NCBI RefSeq assembly: GCF_023284005.1 | Contig: NZ_JAKIKS010000002.1 | Span: 1-64,000, forward strand | Origin: Shewanella surugensis | GTDB lineage: Bacteria > Pseudomonadota > Gammaproteobacteria > Enterobacterales > Shewanellaceae | Reading direction: 5' to 3' | DNA length: 64,000 nucleotides | The notes under the pieces: model-generated | The model's database searches: none | Told to the model about the DNA's origin: nothing | The model's input: the letters and a program-made list of their open reading frames with translations, nothing else | Made by a program: the position numbers and the translations under genes | Part shown: positions 49,530-57,864 of the stretch, piece by piece | How positions within the stretch are numbered: the first letter of the stretch is position 1 | How the letters are laid out: each line of letters opens with the position of its first letter

Positions 49530-50903
49530 TTAACGGCCTGGCATTTTCATTCCAGGGGGTAACATACCACTCATACCTCGCATCATTTTTTTCATTCCTC
49601 CTTTCGAGGACATTTTCTTCATCATTTTTTGCATCTGTGAAAATTGCTTCAATAATCGATTCACATCTTGTATTTGAGTACCGGATCCAGCTGCAATTCG
49701 ACGTTTCCTAGAACCTTTAATAATATCTGGACGCTGACGTTCAACAACCGTCATTGAACCAATAATTGCTTCCATTTGCCCTGTCATTTTTCCATTTTGT
49801 ACTTGGGCTAATGCTTCAGGAGGAAGCTGACCGACACCGGGAAGTTTTTCGATCATATTCATCATTCCTCCCATGTTTTTCATTTGAGAAAGCTGCTCCC
49901 GAAAGTCTTCTAGGTCAAAATTGCCGCCTTTTTTGACTTTAGCAGCTAACTTCATGGCTTTATCTTGATCAACGCCACGCTCAACATCTTCAATCAATGA
50001 AAGAACATCACCCATCCCTAAGATACGTGAAGCAATACGATCGGGATGAAAAGCCTCTAAGGCATCAGTTTTCTCACCCACACCTAAGAACTTAATCGGT
50101 TTTCCCGTAATATGACGTATCGATAGCGCCGCACCACCTCGAGCATCACCATCAACTTTCGTTAATACAACCCCTGTTAAAGGTAACGCTTCATTGAATG
50201 CTTTTGCTGTAGTAGCCGCATCTTGACCTGTCATCGCATCAACGACAAATAAGGTTTCAACGGGATTTACCGCTGAGTGCAAGTCTTTAATTTCATCCAT
50301 CATTGCATCATCGACGTGTAAACGACCTGCGGTATCAAGGATCACCACATCGATAAATTTAAGTTTGGCATGAGCAATTGCGGCATTCGCAATATCAAGA
50401 GGCTTTTGACTCACATCAGAGGGGAAAAACTCGACTTCAACTTCTGCAGCTAATGTTTCAAGCTGTTTAATTGCCGCAGGGCGATACACATCCGCACTAA
50501 CCACCAGAACTGACTTTTTCTCACGCTCACGTAAGAATTTTGACAATTTTGCCACACTGGTGGTTTTACCTGCACCTTGAAGACCTGCCACCATAATCAC
50601 AGCAGGCGGCTGCATGGATAAATCCAACGCTTCATTCGCCTCGCCCATGGAATTTTCTAATTCACTTTGGACAATTTTGATAAAGGCTTGACCTGGGCTT
50701 AAACTTTTTGAGACTTCTTGTCCAACAGCACGCTCTTTAACGCTATTAACAAACTCTCGTACCACAGGCAGGGCCACATCGGCCTCAAGAAGTGCCATGC
50801 GGACTTCCCGCAGTGTATCCTTAACATTCTCTTCGGTTAAGCGACCACGGCCACTGATATTTTTCAGAGTGCGTGACAATCTGTCAGTTAAGTTCTCAAA
50901 CAT
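49530..50903 (-). CDS. ffh: Signal recognition particle protein Ffh
   Basis: A 457-residue SRP GTPase that, with 4.5S RNA, targets membrane proteins to FtsY. The N domain begins MFENLTDRLSRTLKNISGRG. The G domain has the P-loop GLQGAGKTTSVAKL (about 107) and DTAGRL and TKVDGDARGG. The M domain is methionine-rich with RIAAGSGTQIQDVNRLLKQF, ending in PPGMKMPGR. I use ATG 50903, the family start; the frame is open to 50966, but that part does not match. It diverges from corE-corB, the same arrangement as in E. coli. Confidence 0.97.
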   Translation of the reverse strand: MFENLTDRLSRTLKNISGRGRLTEENVKDTLREVRMALLEADVALPVVREFVNSVKERAVGQEVSKSLSPGQAFIKIVQSELENSMGEANEALDLSMQPPAVIMVAGLQGAGKTTSVAKLSKFLREREKKSVLVVSADVYRPAAIKQLETLAAEVEVEFFPSDVSQKPLDIANAAIAHAKLKFIDVVILDTAGRLHVDDAMMDEIKDLHSAVNPVETLFVVDAMTGQDAATTAKAFNEALPLTGVVLTKVDGDARGGAALSIRHITGKPIKFLGVGEKTDALEAFHPDRIASRILGMGDVLSLIEDVERGVDQDKAMKLAAKVKKGGNFDLEDFREQLSQMKNMGGMMNMIEKLPGVGQLPPEALAQVQNGKMTGQMEAIIGSMTVVERQRPDIIKGSRKRRIAAGSGTQIQDVNRLLKQFSQMQKMMKKMSSKGGMKKMMRGMSGMLPPGMKMPGR

Positions 50904-51257
50904 TATCCAGTTCTTACCGTTTAATTTTAATATAGATAGGAGTGTATTATAGCGATGCCCAGACATTATGCTACTGCATCACACAATAATCCTAAAAAGT
51001 GAATAACATTCATTTGTTAGAATTGAGAACTAACACAAAGAATCAATTCGATTTTACGCGTATTGTTATTGTTCAAAAGTATCCTGATCATGTTATCCTA
51101 GCTGAAAATACGATTGTGTAAAAATGATACATAGAACAATATAAAGCACATTAGATCCAACAATCACCTTGGCATTTTCAGCGATGCACTTGGAATCATG
51201 CGCCGCTATTGGATTTTATAACTCGTGAATATCAACAAAATCATAGGCTAATACTTA
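50904..51257. other. Divergent promoter region of ffh and corE-corB
   Basis: About 350 AT-rich bases that must hold promoters in both directions. No operator or RNA gene was recognised. Confidence 0.4.
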
Positions 51258-52046
51258 ATGATTATTTTTTCAGCTTCGGCCATATTGTTTTATTTTCTGG
51301 CTTTGGTTTTGATCGCTAGTAAGCTCTTTCATCGCGACGGTCCTAATCGCTACCTTGTTGCTATTGTTGTTGCTATTGCTGTAGGGCTGCACGCTGCTGC
51401 CTTATCAGAAGCCATTTTTACCGAAAATGGACAAAATTTCAGCCTAACCAATGTCATTTCTCTGGTTAATTGGATTATCGCCTTTAGTTTTACTCTGTTA
51501 ATCTTTAGAGTTAAAGTCATTGTGGTGCTGCCCGTCGTCTATGCATGCTCCATATTATCGGTGGCCTTACTATGGTTAGTCCCCCCCAAACTTATCATTC
51601 ATTTTGAATTGTATCCAGAAGTCTTGGCTCATGTCATTTTATCCTTAATGGCGTACAGTGCTTTGATGATTGCGGCGTTATATGCCATACAATTAGCCAT
51701 CATTCAACACAAATTAAAAAGTAAACAGCTGATTTTAAGTCCTTCTATTCCTCCATTAATGACGGTTGAGAAACAACTTTATCACTTAGTCGTTATCGGT
51801 GTTATCTTACTCAGCCTTGCCTTAGCGACTGGTTTTATTTTTCTAGATGATATGTTTGCAGACGGTAAAGGACACAAAACCTTATTATCTATGTTGGCTT
51901 GGCTAGTTTATATCGCCATGTTAGCACAGCAATATTGGGTAGGATGCAGGATTAGAACAGCGGTTATCTACACTCTATCAGGTGCCACTTTATTGTCATT
52001 AGCTTATTTTGGTGCTCGAATTGTTAAAGAGCTTATTTTAAAATAA
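51258..52046 (+). CDS. CcsA/CcmC-type inner-membrane protein (CorE/YpjD-like)
   Basis: A 262-residue integral membrane protein with about eight helices and a cytochrome-c-assembly-type fold. PEVLAHVILSLMAYSALMIAALYAIQ (split family core) and the end helix region FFDDMFADGKGHKTLLSML carry the conserved His residues of the family. It sits between ffh and corB exactly as ypjD (corE) does in E. coli, where the pair affects magnesium and cobalt resistance. A role in heme export is possible from the fold, but the neighbourhood favours the CorE role. It is 119 bases before corB. Confidence 0.82.
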   Translation: MIIFSASAILFYFLALVLIASKLFHRDGPNRYLVAIVVAIAVGLHAAALSEAIFTENGQNFSLTNVISLVNWIIAFSFTLLIFRVKVIVVLPVVYACSILSVALLWLVPPKLIIHFELYPEVLAHVILSLMAYSALMIAALYAIQLAIIQHKLKSKQLILSPSIPPLMTVEKQLYHLVVIGVILLSLALATGFIFLDDMFADGKGHKTLLSMLAWLVYIAMLAQQYWVGCRIRTAVIYTLSGATLLSLAYFGARIVKELILK

Positions 52047-52165
52047 GCTTAATTTTCATTAATATCTGGCTCTTTTGTGAAGACATGTTGTCTTTATTTT
52101 AATGGATCCTAATATTAAATTTTGATTTATTTTCTTGACCATTACCCCCTTTAACGGAGCCCTTT

Positions 52166-53455
52166 TTGGACGCGATACATACCAGTGCACTTTTTATTAT
52201 TCTATTAGTGTTAATCATACTGTCAGCCTACTTTTCAGGCTCTGAAACCGCAATGATGACCCTTAACCGCTATCGACTTCGTCATTTAGCATCCAGTGGT
52301 CATAAGGGAGCCCTACGGGCCATCAAATTACTGGAACGTCCAGATAGATTAATTGGACTCATTTTAATCGGTAATAACTTAGTTAATATCTTAGCTTCAG
52401 CCATTGCCACTATTATCGGGATCCGTTTATATGGTGATATGGGTGTCGCTATCGCGACAGGGGTTTTAACACTAGTGGTTCTGGTTTTCGCCGAAGTAAC
52501 CCCTAAAACCGTTGCCGCTTTGCATCCTGAACGCATTGCCTTTCCTTCAAGTATTATATTGCAACTACTATTAACCGTACTCTCCCCGATTGTTAAAGCC
52601 GTCAATCTCATTACGTCTGGTTTTTTACGCTTAATGTGCATTCACTCCCAAGGAAGTAGTGACGCGCTAAGCCAAGAGGAGTTACGTACCGTAGTGCATG
52701 AAGCAGGGGCATTAATTCCAAGACGACATCAGGAAATGTTATTATCTATTTTAGATCTCGAAAAAGTCACCGTTGAAGACATTATGGTCCCCAGAGCGGA
52801 ACTTTATGCCATTAATATCAATGCTGATTTTAAATTAATTAATAAACAAGTTATCCAAAGCCCGCACACTCGCATATTACTCTATCGAGATAAAATTGAT
52901 GATGCAGTCGGTTTTGTTCATGTTCGTGATGCACTGCGATTACAATCAAAAGACCAATTTAGTAAGTCATCATTGTTAAGGGCCGTCAAAGAGCTGTATT
53001 TTATCCCTGAAGGCACTCCGCTAAACGTACAATTGACTAATTTTCAGCAAAATAAAGAACGAATTGGTATGGTTGTTGATGAATATGGTGATATTCAAGG
53101 CTTAGTCACACTTGAAGATATTCTTGAGGAAATCGTGGGGGATTTCACAACTTCAATGCTCCCGACTCCAAGCGAAGAAATTAGAAAACAACAAGATGGC
53201 AGCTATTTAATCGAAGCGACTATTAATATTAGAGAACTAAATAAAGAAATGGATTGGCACTTCCCTATTGATGGTCCAAAAACGCTTAACGGTTTAGTCG
53301 TTGAGTATATGGAAGAGATCCCAAAACCCAATACCAGTATGAGAATTTCAGGTTATCCTATTGAAGTCGTTGATGTGGGAGAAAATAGGGTTAAAACTGT
53401 CAGGGTGATCCCTCAGCACTATAAGAAAAGCACAACAGGGCTCCTCAAAAAATAG
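52166..53455 (+). CDS. corB: HlyC/CorC family protein (CorB/YfjD-like, DUF21-CBS-CorC)
   Basis: A 429-residue protein: four-helix DUF21 (CNNM) membrane domain (about 1-190, AYFSGSETAMMTLNRYRLRH, IGNNLVNILASAIATI), a CBS pair (about 205-335, ILEEIVGDF at its end) and a C-terminal CorC/HlyC domain (about 350-425). CNNM/CorC proteins export magnesium with sodium. The start codon is TTG (52166) preceded by ACGGAG at eight bases. It follows corE. Confidence 0.93.
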   Translation: MDAIHTSALFIILLVLIILSAYFSGSETAMMTLNRYRLRHLASSGHKGALRAIKLLERPDRLIGLILIGNNLVNILASAIATIIGIRLYGDMGVAIATGVLTLVVLVFAEVTPKTVAALHPERIAFPSSIILQLLLTVLSPIVKAVNLITSGFLRLMCIHSQGSSDALSQEELRTVVHEAGALIPRRHQEMLLSILDLEKVTVEDIMVPRAELYAININADFKLINKQVIQSPHTRILLYRDKIDDAVGFVHVRDALRLQSKDQFSKSSLLRAVKELYFIPEGTPLNVQLTNFQQNKERIGMVVDEYGDIQGLVTLEDILEEIVGDFTTSMLPTPSEEIRKQQDGSYLIEATINIRELNKEMDWHFPIDGPKTLNGLVVEYMEEIPKPNTSMRISGYPIEVVDVGENRVKTVRVIPQHYKKSTTGLLKK

Positions 53456-53491
53456 ACACAACAAGAACGCGTCAATATGCACTCCATAACC

Positions 53492-53920
53492 TTAAGGATT
53501 ATTCTTTCTGTTCGTTATAATATAACTACCTGTATTTTGACGAACATTGGGTTTAAGTTCACCATGAGTTTGAGTAAAAATATATTTTCCCGTCAATGAA
53601 GTGTCACAAGCAAAGATAATTTTTGACTGACTGGGTTCAGGGCCTTGAGTTAATGTTGAAATAAGTACCGCAACTTCAGGTGCTAATAATTTATACTGGA
53701 AGGCCCCTTGATTAAGCTCCCGCGTTTCTAAGCTCACATCTTTTACAGTACTAGCAGTGAATGTCAGCTCTTGCAACCCTCCGGCTTTAGGGTTTGAGGG
53801 TTGATAAAATTGATCAATCTCCAAGATAATACGCCAACTAGATAAATTTGCAGGTAATTGACAATCTTTCGCCATTATATTAAATGGCACAAAAATTAAA
53901 AACCAACATACACTTTTCAT
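53492..53920 (-). CDS. Exported protein, member 1 of a nine-gene paralogous array
   Basis: 142 residues. The signal peptide ends near IMAKD, followed by Cys20 in DCQLPANLSS; the second Cys is at 105 (IIFACDT). Features shared with the array: the IDQFYQPSNPKAGG segment (Y-x-PSNP), GAFQYKLLAPEVA, TGKYIFTQTHGELKP and the end NVRQNTGSYII. It is most like member 7 (56378-56818), sharing YxPSNPxAGGxQ and GKYIFxQxxGxxKPxxRQNTGxYII. The fold looks all-beta; I do not recognise a named family. Ribosome binding site AAGGGGGG. It is the last gene of the array and convergent with corB. Confidence 0.85.
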   Translation of the reverse strand: MKSVCWFLIFVPFNIMAKDCQLPANLSSWRIILEIDQFYQPSNPKAGGLQELTFTASTVKDVSLETRELNQGAFQYKLLAPEVAVLISTLTQGPEPSQSKIIFACDTSLTGKYIFTQTHGELKPNVRQNTGSYIITNRKNNP

Positions 53921-53981
53921 AAGCCCCCCTTAAACTTAAAATCGACTTACTCATCTTACATCACTCTATTTATTAAGATTT

Positions 53982-54401
53982 TTATTTAAAAATATATCGA
54001 CCAGTATTTTGTCGTACCTCAGGCTTTACTCTCCCCTGAAAAGTACTAAAGATATAATATCCTGAGATATCCGTTTGACACACAAATGTTTCTGTATAAT
54101 GTGCTCTTACCCCTTCTTTTACTTCTTCAACACTTATCTCTGCTAAGTCCCTTTCGTAACGATGGTATTTATACTCACCTCCAATTATTTCACCCGTTTT
54201 CAATACTTTAGATAAGTAGGATTTTTCCTTGAAAAACATTTCAATAATATTATCCGCATATGGATTACTCTGAGATGGTAAGCCATATACTCGCAATAAT
54301 AAGCTTTTACCCACTAAGCTTATGGGTAACTGACACTCTTGAGCGATACATTTAGCCAATAAGCTAAACAACATCATCCCAGATAAAAGAAGTACTTTCA
54401 A
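53982..54401 (-). CDS. Exported protein, member 2 of the paralogous array
   Basis: 139 residues from a TTG start at 54401, which has GGGGGAG five bases upstream and gives a clean signal peptide (MKVLLLSGMMLFSLLAKCIA, then QECQLP). The frame opens further (to 54440), but that start has no ribosome binding site. The first mature Cys (QECQLP), QSNPYADN, GEYKYHRYERDLAEI, VCQTDISGYYIFSTFQGRVKP and VRQNTGRYIF are the array features. A periplasmic or secreted protein of unknown function, with a gap of 42 bases or a short overlap with member 3 depending on the start. Confidence 0.82.
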   Translation of the reverse strand: MKVLLLSGMMLFSLLAKCIAQECQLPISLVGKSLLLRVYGLPSQSNPYADNIIEMFFKEKSYLSKVLKTGEIIGGEYKYHRYERDLAEISVEEVKEGVRAHYTETFVCQTDISGYYIFSTFQGRVKPEVRQNTGRYIFK

Positions 54402-54443
54402 AAACTCTCCCCCCATAAAATAGTCATAACAATGATCCATTAT

Positions 54444-54872
54444 TTACTGAACTGATTTAATCACATAAGTACCTATATCATGGGGAGCAGTGACTTGTTC
54501 AGGTCCTTGCCTCAAACTAAATATAACAAACCCCATTCGATTGGTTTTGCATACTAATGTTTTAGAGTACAGTGCTAAATTAGCCCCAGTACCTTCCCTG
54601 ACATTAAAACGAGCAAACTTGGGTAAAAAACGTTGATAATCATAACTTCCAGTAAAGGCTTCACCAGTGTCTAATACTTCAATGGTATAGGTTTTATCAC
54701 TAAATGTAGATTCGAGCAGCATTCCAGCCATAGTATTACTTGGAGAATAAACCGTTGAAATGTTAAATAAAAACGTAATACCATTTAAACTTTCAGGTAG
54801 TTCACACACCTTGGCTTGCGCTTTAAATAGGCTTGCAAACATGATTAGCAGCACAAAAAGTAAATATTTCAC
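54444..54872 (-). CDS. Exported protein, member 3 of the paralogous array
   Basis: 142 residues. Signal peptide to AQAKV, then CELPESLNGITFLFNIS. It has the TVYSPSNTMAGMLLE, GSYDYQRFLPKFARFNVREG and LYSKTLVCKTNRMGFVIFS segments, closest to members 5 and 8. The C-terminal motif has decayed to HDIGTYVI (usually RQNTGxYVI). The start is GTG (54872), with AGGAG nine bases upstream. Confidence 0.83.
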   Translation of the reverse strand: MKYLLFVLLIMFASLFKAQAKVCELPESLNGITFLFNISTVYSPSNTMAGMLLESTFSDKTYTIEVLDTGEAFTGSYDYQRFLPKFARFNVREGTGANLALYSKTLVCKTNRMGFVIFSLRQGPEQVTAPHDIGTYVIKSVQ

Positions 54873-54910
54873 CCCTCCCTACTCCTCTAAGAATAAACCA
54901 AGCTAATCAC

Positions 54911-55351
54911 TTAGTTTTTATGCTTTCTCAAAATATACTTCCCCGTTATTTGGCTCTTAGATACACCCGGGATACTAATATTCATTTCGGGTGTATAAAT
55001 GAGTTGACCAATAAAATCAGATTGACACACAAGTACATTTCTATATTGCCGAACCATAGATATCTCATCCCTATAAACGTCAATAAAAGCCACATCGGGC
55101 GTAAATAACTGATAACGGTACTTCGCTTTAAAGTGTTTTCCTGTTACCAAGCTTTTATCTTCAAAACTATATTTCAAAAATGATAACTCTCTAAACACCA
55201 TCGCATCAGGGCTAACCTTATAACTCATGCCACTTATTCTAAATAACAAAGTATAATTTTCTAAGTTTTGTGGCAAATTACATTGCTTAGAAACAGCTTC
55301 CACATGAAAAAAAACTAACGCAATAAATAACAAGCGTACCCAATTATTCAT
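54911..55351 (-). CDS. Exported protein, member 4 of the paralogous array
   Basis: 146 residues, more diverged. Signal peptide to about AVSKQ, then CNLPQNLENYTLLFRISGM. It has KYRYQLFTPDVAFIDV and VLVCQSDFIGQLIYTPE, with the second Cys in place, but the end reads SQITGKYILRK, keeping only the TGKY part of the motif. Ribosome binding site AAGGA eight bases before the ATG. Function unknown. Confidence 0.8.
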   Translation of the reverse strand: MNNWVRLLFIALVFFHVEAVSKQCNLPQNLENYTLLFRISGMSYKVSPDAMVFRELSFLKYSFEDKSLVTGKHFKAKYRYQLFTPDVAFIDVYRDEISMVRQYRNVLVCQSDFIGQLIYTPEMNISIPGVSKSQITGKYILRKHKN

Positions 55352-55362
55352 ACTAGTCGTCC

Positions 55363-55782
55363 TTACTTTTGTATAATAAATACGCCTGTATTTTGCCTTA
55401 TATCGGATACCCCCTCGTTCTTTTTTTGACTAAAAATCGTATAACCAATGGTATCGGTTTCACATACAAAAGTATTAGAATAAACAGTCAGTTTGGCTTT
55501 ACTGCCTTCTAATACACTAAATCGAGCTAACATTGGAGTAAGTTGGCGATATTGATAAATTCCACTTCGGCTTTGTTTCGTATTTAAGATCGTAACTTGA
55601 TAACTTTTCTTCTCAAATACATATTCAAGAACCATATCTGCCAGCACATTATTAGGAGAGTACATCCCATTGACTCTAATGAGTAAAGTCAGTCCATTCA
55701 AACTCACCGGTAACTGACATTTACCCGCAACACCTAGATCACTAAACGTCATCAACAATATAAATACACCCCAACGCCGCAT
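55363..55782 (-). CDS. Exported protein, member 5 of the paralogous array
   Basis: 139 residues. Signal peptide to GVAGK, then CQLPVSLNGLTLLIRVNGMY. It has SPNNVLADMVLEYVF, GIYQYRQLTPMLARFSVLEG, VYSNTFVCETDTIGYTIFS and DIRQNTGVFII, so it groups with members 3 and 8. A strong ribosome binding site GAGGAGG precedes the ATG. 11 bases separate it from member 4. Confidence 0.85.
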   Translation of the reverse strand: MRRWGVFILLMTFSDLGVAGKCQLPVSLNGLTLLIRVNGMYSPNNVLADMVLEYVFEKKSYQVTILNTKQSRSGIYQYRQLTPMLARFSVLEGSKAKLTVYSNTFVCETDTIGYTIFSQKKNEGVSDIRQNTGVFIIQK

Positions 55783-55829
55783 TCTTCCTCCTCAATGACA
55801 TAACCATTCTGGAAAATGGTTAATTTCTA

Positions 55830-56267
55830 TTACCGCAATATATATAACCCTGTATCACGATGGACATTTGGCATTCTTTCACCATGTTCTAAGCTATAAA
55901 TGAAATACCCTTGAATATCACTGATACAAACTAATAAAATTTGATATTTTGATACTAAGTTTCCTACAACTTCTTTTATACTAATGATAGCTAAATCCTT
56001 ATCTATAACCTGATAATCATAATTACCAGGAAAAACATACTGGCTTTGAATCACATTATTAATGAAGCTCTTTTCCTTAAAATGAAATTCAATTAAGCCT
56101 ATGACTTCTGGACTATAAAGAGAATATTCTTCATCTACCGAAAAAAGAATCATCTTTGTATTAAGACTTTGAGGAACACTACAATCTGTTTTAAATTCTG
56201 CATACGAAAAACACACAGGTATCTGCGATAAAAAAATAAGCAATACTGTTTTTATACATATATTCAT
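55830..56267 (-). CDS. Exported protein, member 6 of the paralogous array
   Basis: About 145 residues from the ATG at 56267, which starts a normal signal peptide (MNICIKTVLLIFLSQIPVCF, then SYAEFKTDC). The frame is open up to 56309 and the true start is uncertain. The body has YDYQVIDKDLAIISIKEV, LVCISDIQGYFIYSLEHGE and VHRDTGLYIL, a variant of the RQNTG motif. It resembles member 2 most. Function unknown. Confidence 0.78.
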   Translation of the reverse strand: MNICIKTVLLIFLSQIPVCFSYAEFKTDCSVPQSLNTKMILFSVDEEYSLYSPEVIGLIEFHFKEKSFINNVIQSQYVFPGNYDYQVIDKDLAIISIKEVVGNLVSKYQILLVCISDIQGYFIYSLEHGERMPNVHRDTGLYILR

Positions 56268-56377
56268 CAATCGCGATGCTACCCCTCTCATTTTTAATGG
56301 CTTTTTCACGATTACTGGCTTGATATAAGCACATTAATGGCAATCAATATAGTCACACTAATATAAACATTATAGAT

Positions 56378-56818
56378 TCAATTTAACAATAGAATAGCAG
56401 GCTCAATTATATAATCACCGGTATTTTGCCTTCTATCAGGTTTCATTACCCCTTGGGATTGGCTAAAAATATACTTACCACTAAAATTATTTTTACACAT
56501 TAGTATCATTCTAAAAATAGCTCTATCGTCACCTTCAATTAACTGAGCCTCAACAAGAGCAACACCAGAGGCAATAATGCGATATTGGTAAGCACCCTGA
56601 CTTGTAATACCTTTTCTTAACTCCGTAGCCGTTAGGTTTTTCTCCGTAAAATTTACCTGCTGGATCCCTCCCGCATTTGGATTTGAAGGTATATACATTT
56701 CATTCATCATAAAAAGTAACTGACTTTTATTTAGACTCTTGGGCTGCTGGCAACCTTCTGCTAAACTAGTTTTTGAAAAAATAAATAATACAATAATTAT
56801 TAAAACGTTACATTTCAT
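56378..56818 (-). CDS. Exported protein, member 7 of the paralogous array
   Basis: 146 residues. Signal peptide to SLAEG, then CQQPKSLNKSQLLFMMNEMY. It has IPSNPNAGGIQQVNFTEKN, GAYQYRIIASGVALVEAQ, LMCKNNFSGKYIFSQSQGVM and RRQNTGDYII. Sister of member 1 despite lying six genes away. A hydrophobic tail PAILLLN follows the motif. Ribosome binding site AAGGCGGG nine bases upstream. Confidence 0.85.
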   Translation of the reverse strand: MKCNVLIIIVLFIFSKTSLAEGCQQPKSLNKSQLLFMMNEMYIPSNPNAGGIQQVNFTEKNLTATELRKGITSQGAYQYRIIASGVALVEAQLIEGDDRAIFRMILMCKNNFSGKYIFSQSQGVMKPDRRQNTGDYIIEPAILLLN

Positions 56819-56884
56819 AAAATATACCCGCCTTAGAAATTAATCACCTACCAGAAGATAATCCATATTAGATTAACTCATGAA

Positions 56885-57304
56885 TTATTTACGAATAACA
56901 TAAATACCAGTATTTTGACGAACATCAGGCTTAATGGTGCCTTTAGTTTGGCTAAAAATAAAATATCCAGTGGTATTGGTTTCACAAACAAAAGTTTCAG
57001 TATACAGAGATAAATCATCACCCACGCCCTCTCGCATGTTAAGCTGGCCTAAGTTCGTATCTAAATGTGTATAACGATACGAACCCTCAACACTCTCTCT
57101 CGTATTCATAATGGTACTTTTATAGTTAAGTCGATTAAATGTCATTTCCTGTAATGTTCCCGCCATCGGATTTTCTGGAGAATAGTTACCATCGACCCTG
57201 ATCAATAATGTTAACCCTGTAAAACTTTTAGGCATAGAACAACTCTCAGCGGCAGTTTGCCCGACAATACAGACAAATAAAAATAAGCTAAACAATAGCT
57301 TCAT
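56885..57304 (-). CDS. Exported protein, member 8 of the paralogous array
   Basis: 139 residues and the most consensus-like copy. Signal peptide to TAAES, then Cys22 (CSMPKSFTGLTLLIRVDGNY); second Cys at 107 (TFVCETNTTGYFIFSQTKG). It ends KPDVRQNTGIYVIRK. Only two cysteines remain in the mature protein, so a single disulfide linking the N-terminus to the middle is likely. Ribosome binding site AAGGGT six bases before ATG. Confidence 0.85.
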   Translation of the reverse strand: MKLLFSLFLFVCIVGQTAAESCSMPKSFTGLTLLIRVDGNYSPENPMAGTLQEMTFNRLNYKSTIMNTRESVEGSYRYTHLDTNLGQLNMREGVGDDLSLYTETFVCETNTTGYFIFSQTKGTIKPDVRQNTGIYVIRK

Positions 57305-57423
57305 GTTTTACCCTTATGTTTAATACGCTATGAAAAGTGTAGATGAAATTGGTGCCCTGAGCGGGTATTTTTACAAAAATAATCCAGTGGTCATGTAGAA
57401 TATCTCGGTAACTGCATGCTACA

Positions 57424-57864
57424 TCATTTGTAAATAACATAGCGCTCGATCATAATACCGAGTTGTGGTCCACCTTTCCCTGCTGTCGGAGCATAAGTAT
57501 AGCTCCCTTCATAACCCGTTTCACATATTAGAGTCAGACTATATTGTAATATATCCGCCCCAAAGAACTCCCTTGTTTTGATCTGAGCAACATTACTGGT
57601 TAATTTCCTATAAGTGTATTCACCCATAAAGTTTCGATTTTTTCGATGACCGATTGCACGATAGCTTTGCTGGTAAAATGTCATTTCTATCACATCATTT
57701 TCAAATAACCCGATATAACTATACTCTTCACCCACAGATAAAATAAGAGTCAAGCCATCCATAGCTTTTGGTAATTGACACTCTTCCGCTTTAAGTAAAG
57801 TATTGTGTAACAATAAATATAGAAGGAGTAGTATATTCAGTGTTAATTTATCTGTAGGAGCCAT
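57424..57864 (-). CDS. Exported protein, member 9 of the paralogous array
   Basis: 146 residues and the first gene in transcription order. Signal peptide to LLKAEE, then CQLPKAMDGLTLILSVGEEY. It has GEYTYRKLTSNVAQIKTREF and LICETGYEGSYTYAPTAGKG, so both cysteines stay, but the C-terminus (GIMIERYVIYK) lacks the RQNTG motif. This is a diverged member. Upstream is a long AT-rich gap that should carry the promoter of the array. Confidence 0.82.
   Translation of the reverse strand: MAPTDKLTLNILLLLYLLLHNTLLKAEECQLPKAMDGLTLILSVGEEYSYIGLFENDVIEMTFYQQSYRAIGHRKNRNFMGEYTYRKLTSNVAQIKTREFFGADILQYSLTLICETGYEGSYTYAPTAGKGGPQLGIMIERYVIYK

Noticed and set aside
53492-57864. Reading the array proteins as lipoproteins
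   Set aside because: The Cys is two or three residues after a typical signal peptidase I site (AxA) and lacks a lipobox directly before it, so a soluble exported form is more likely.
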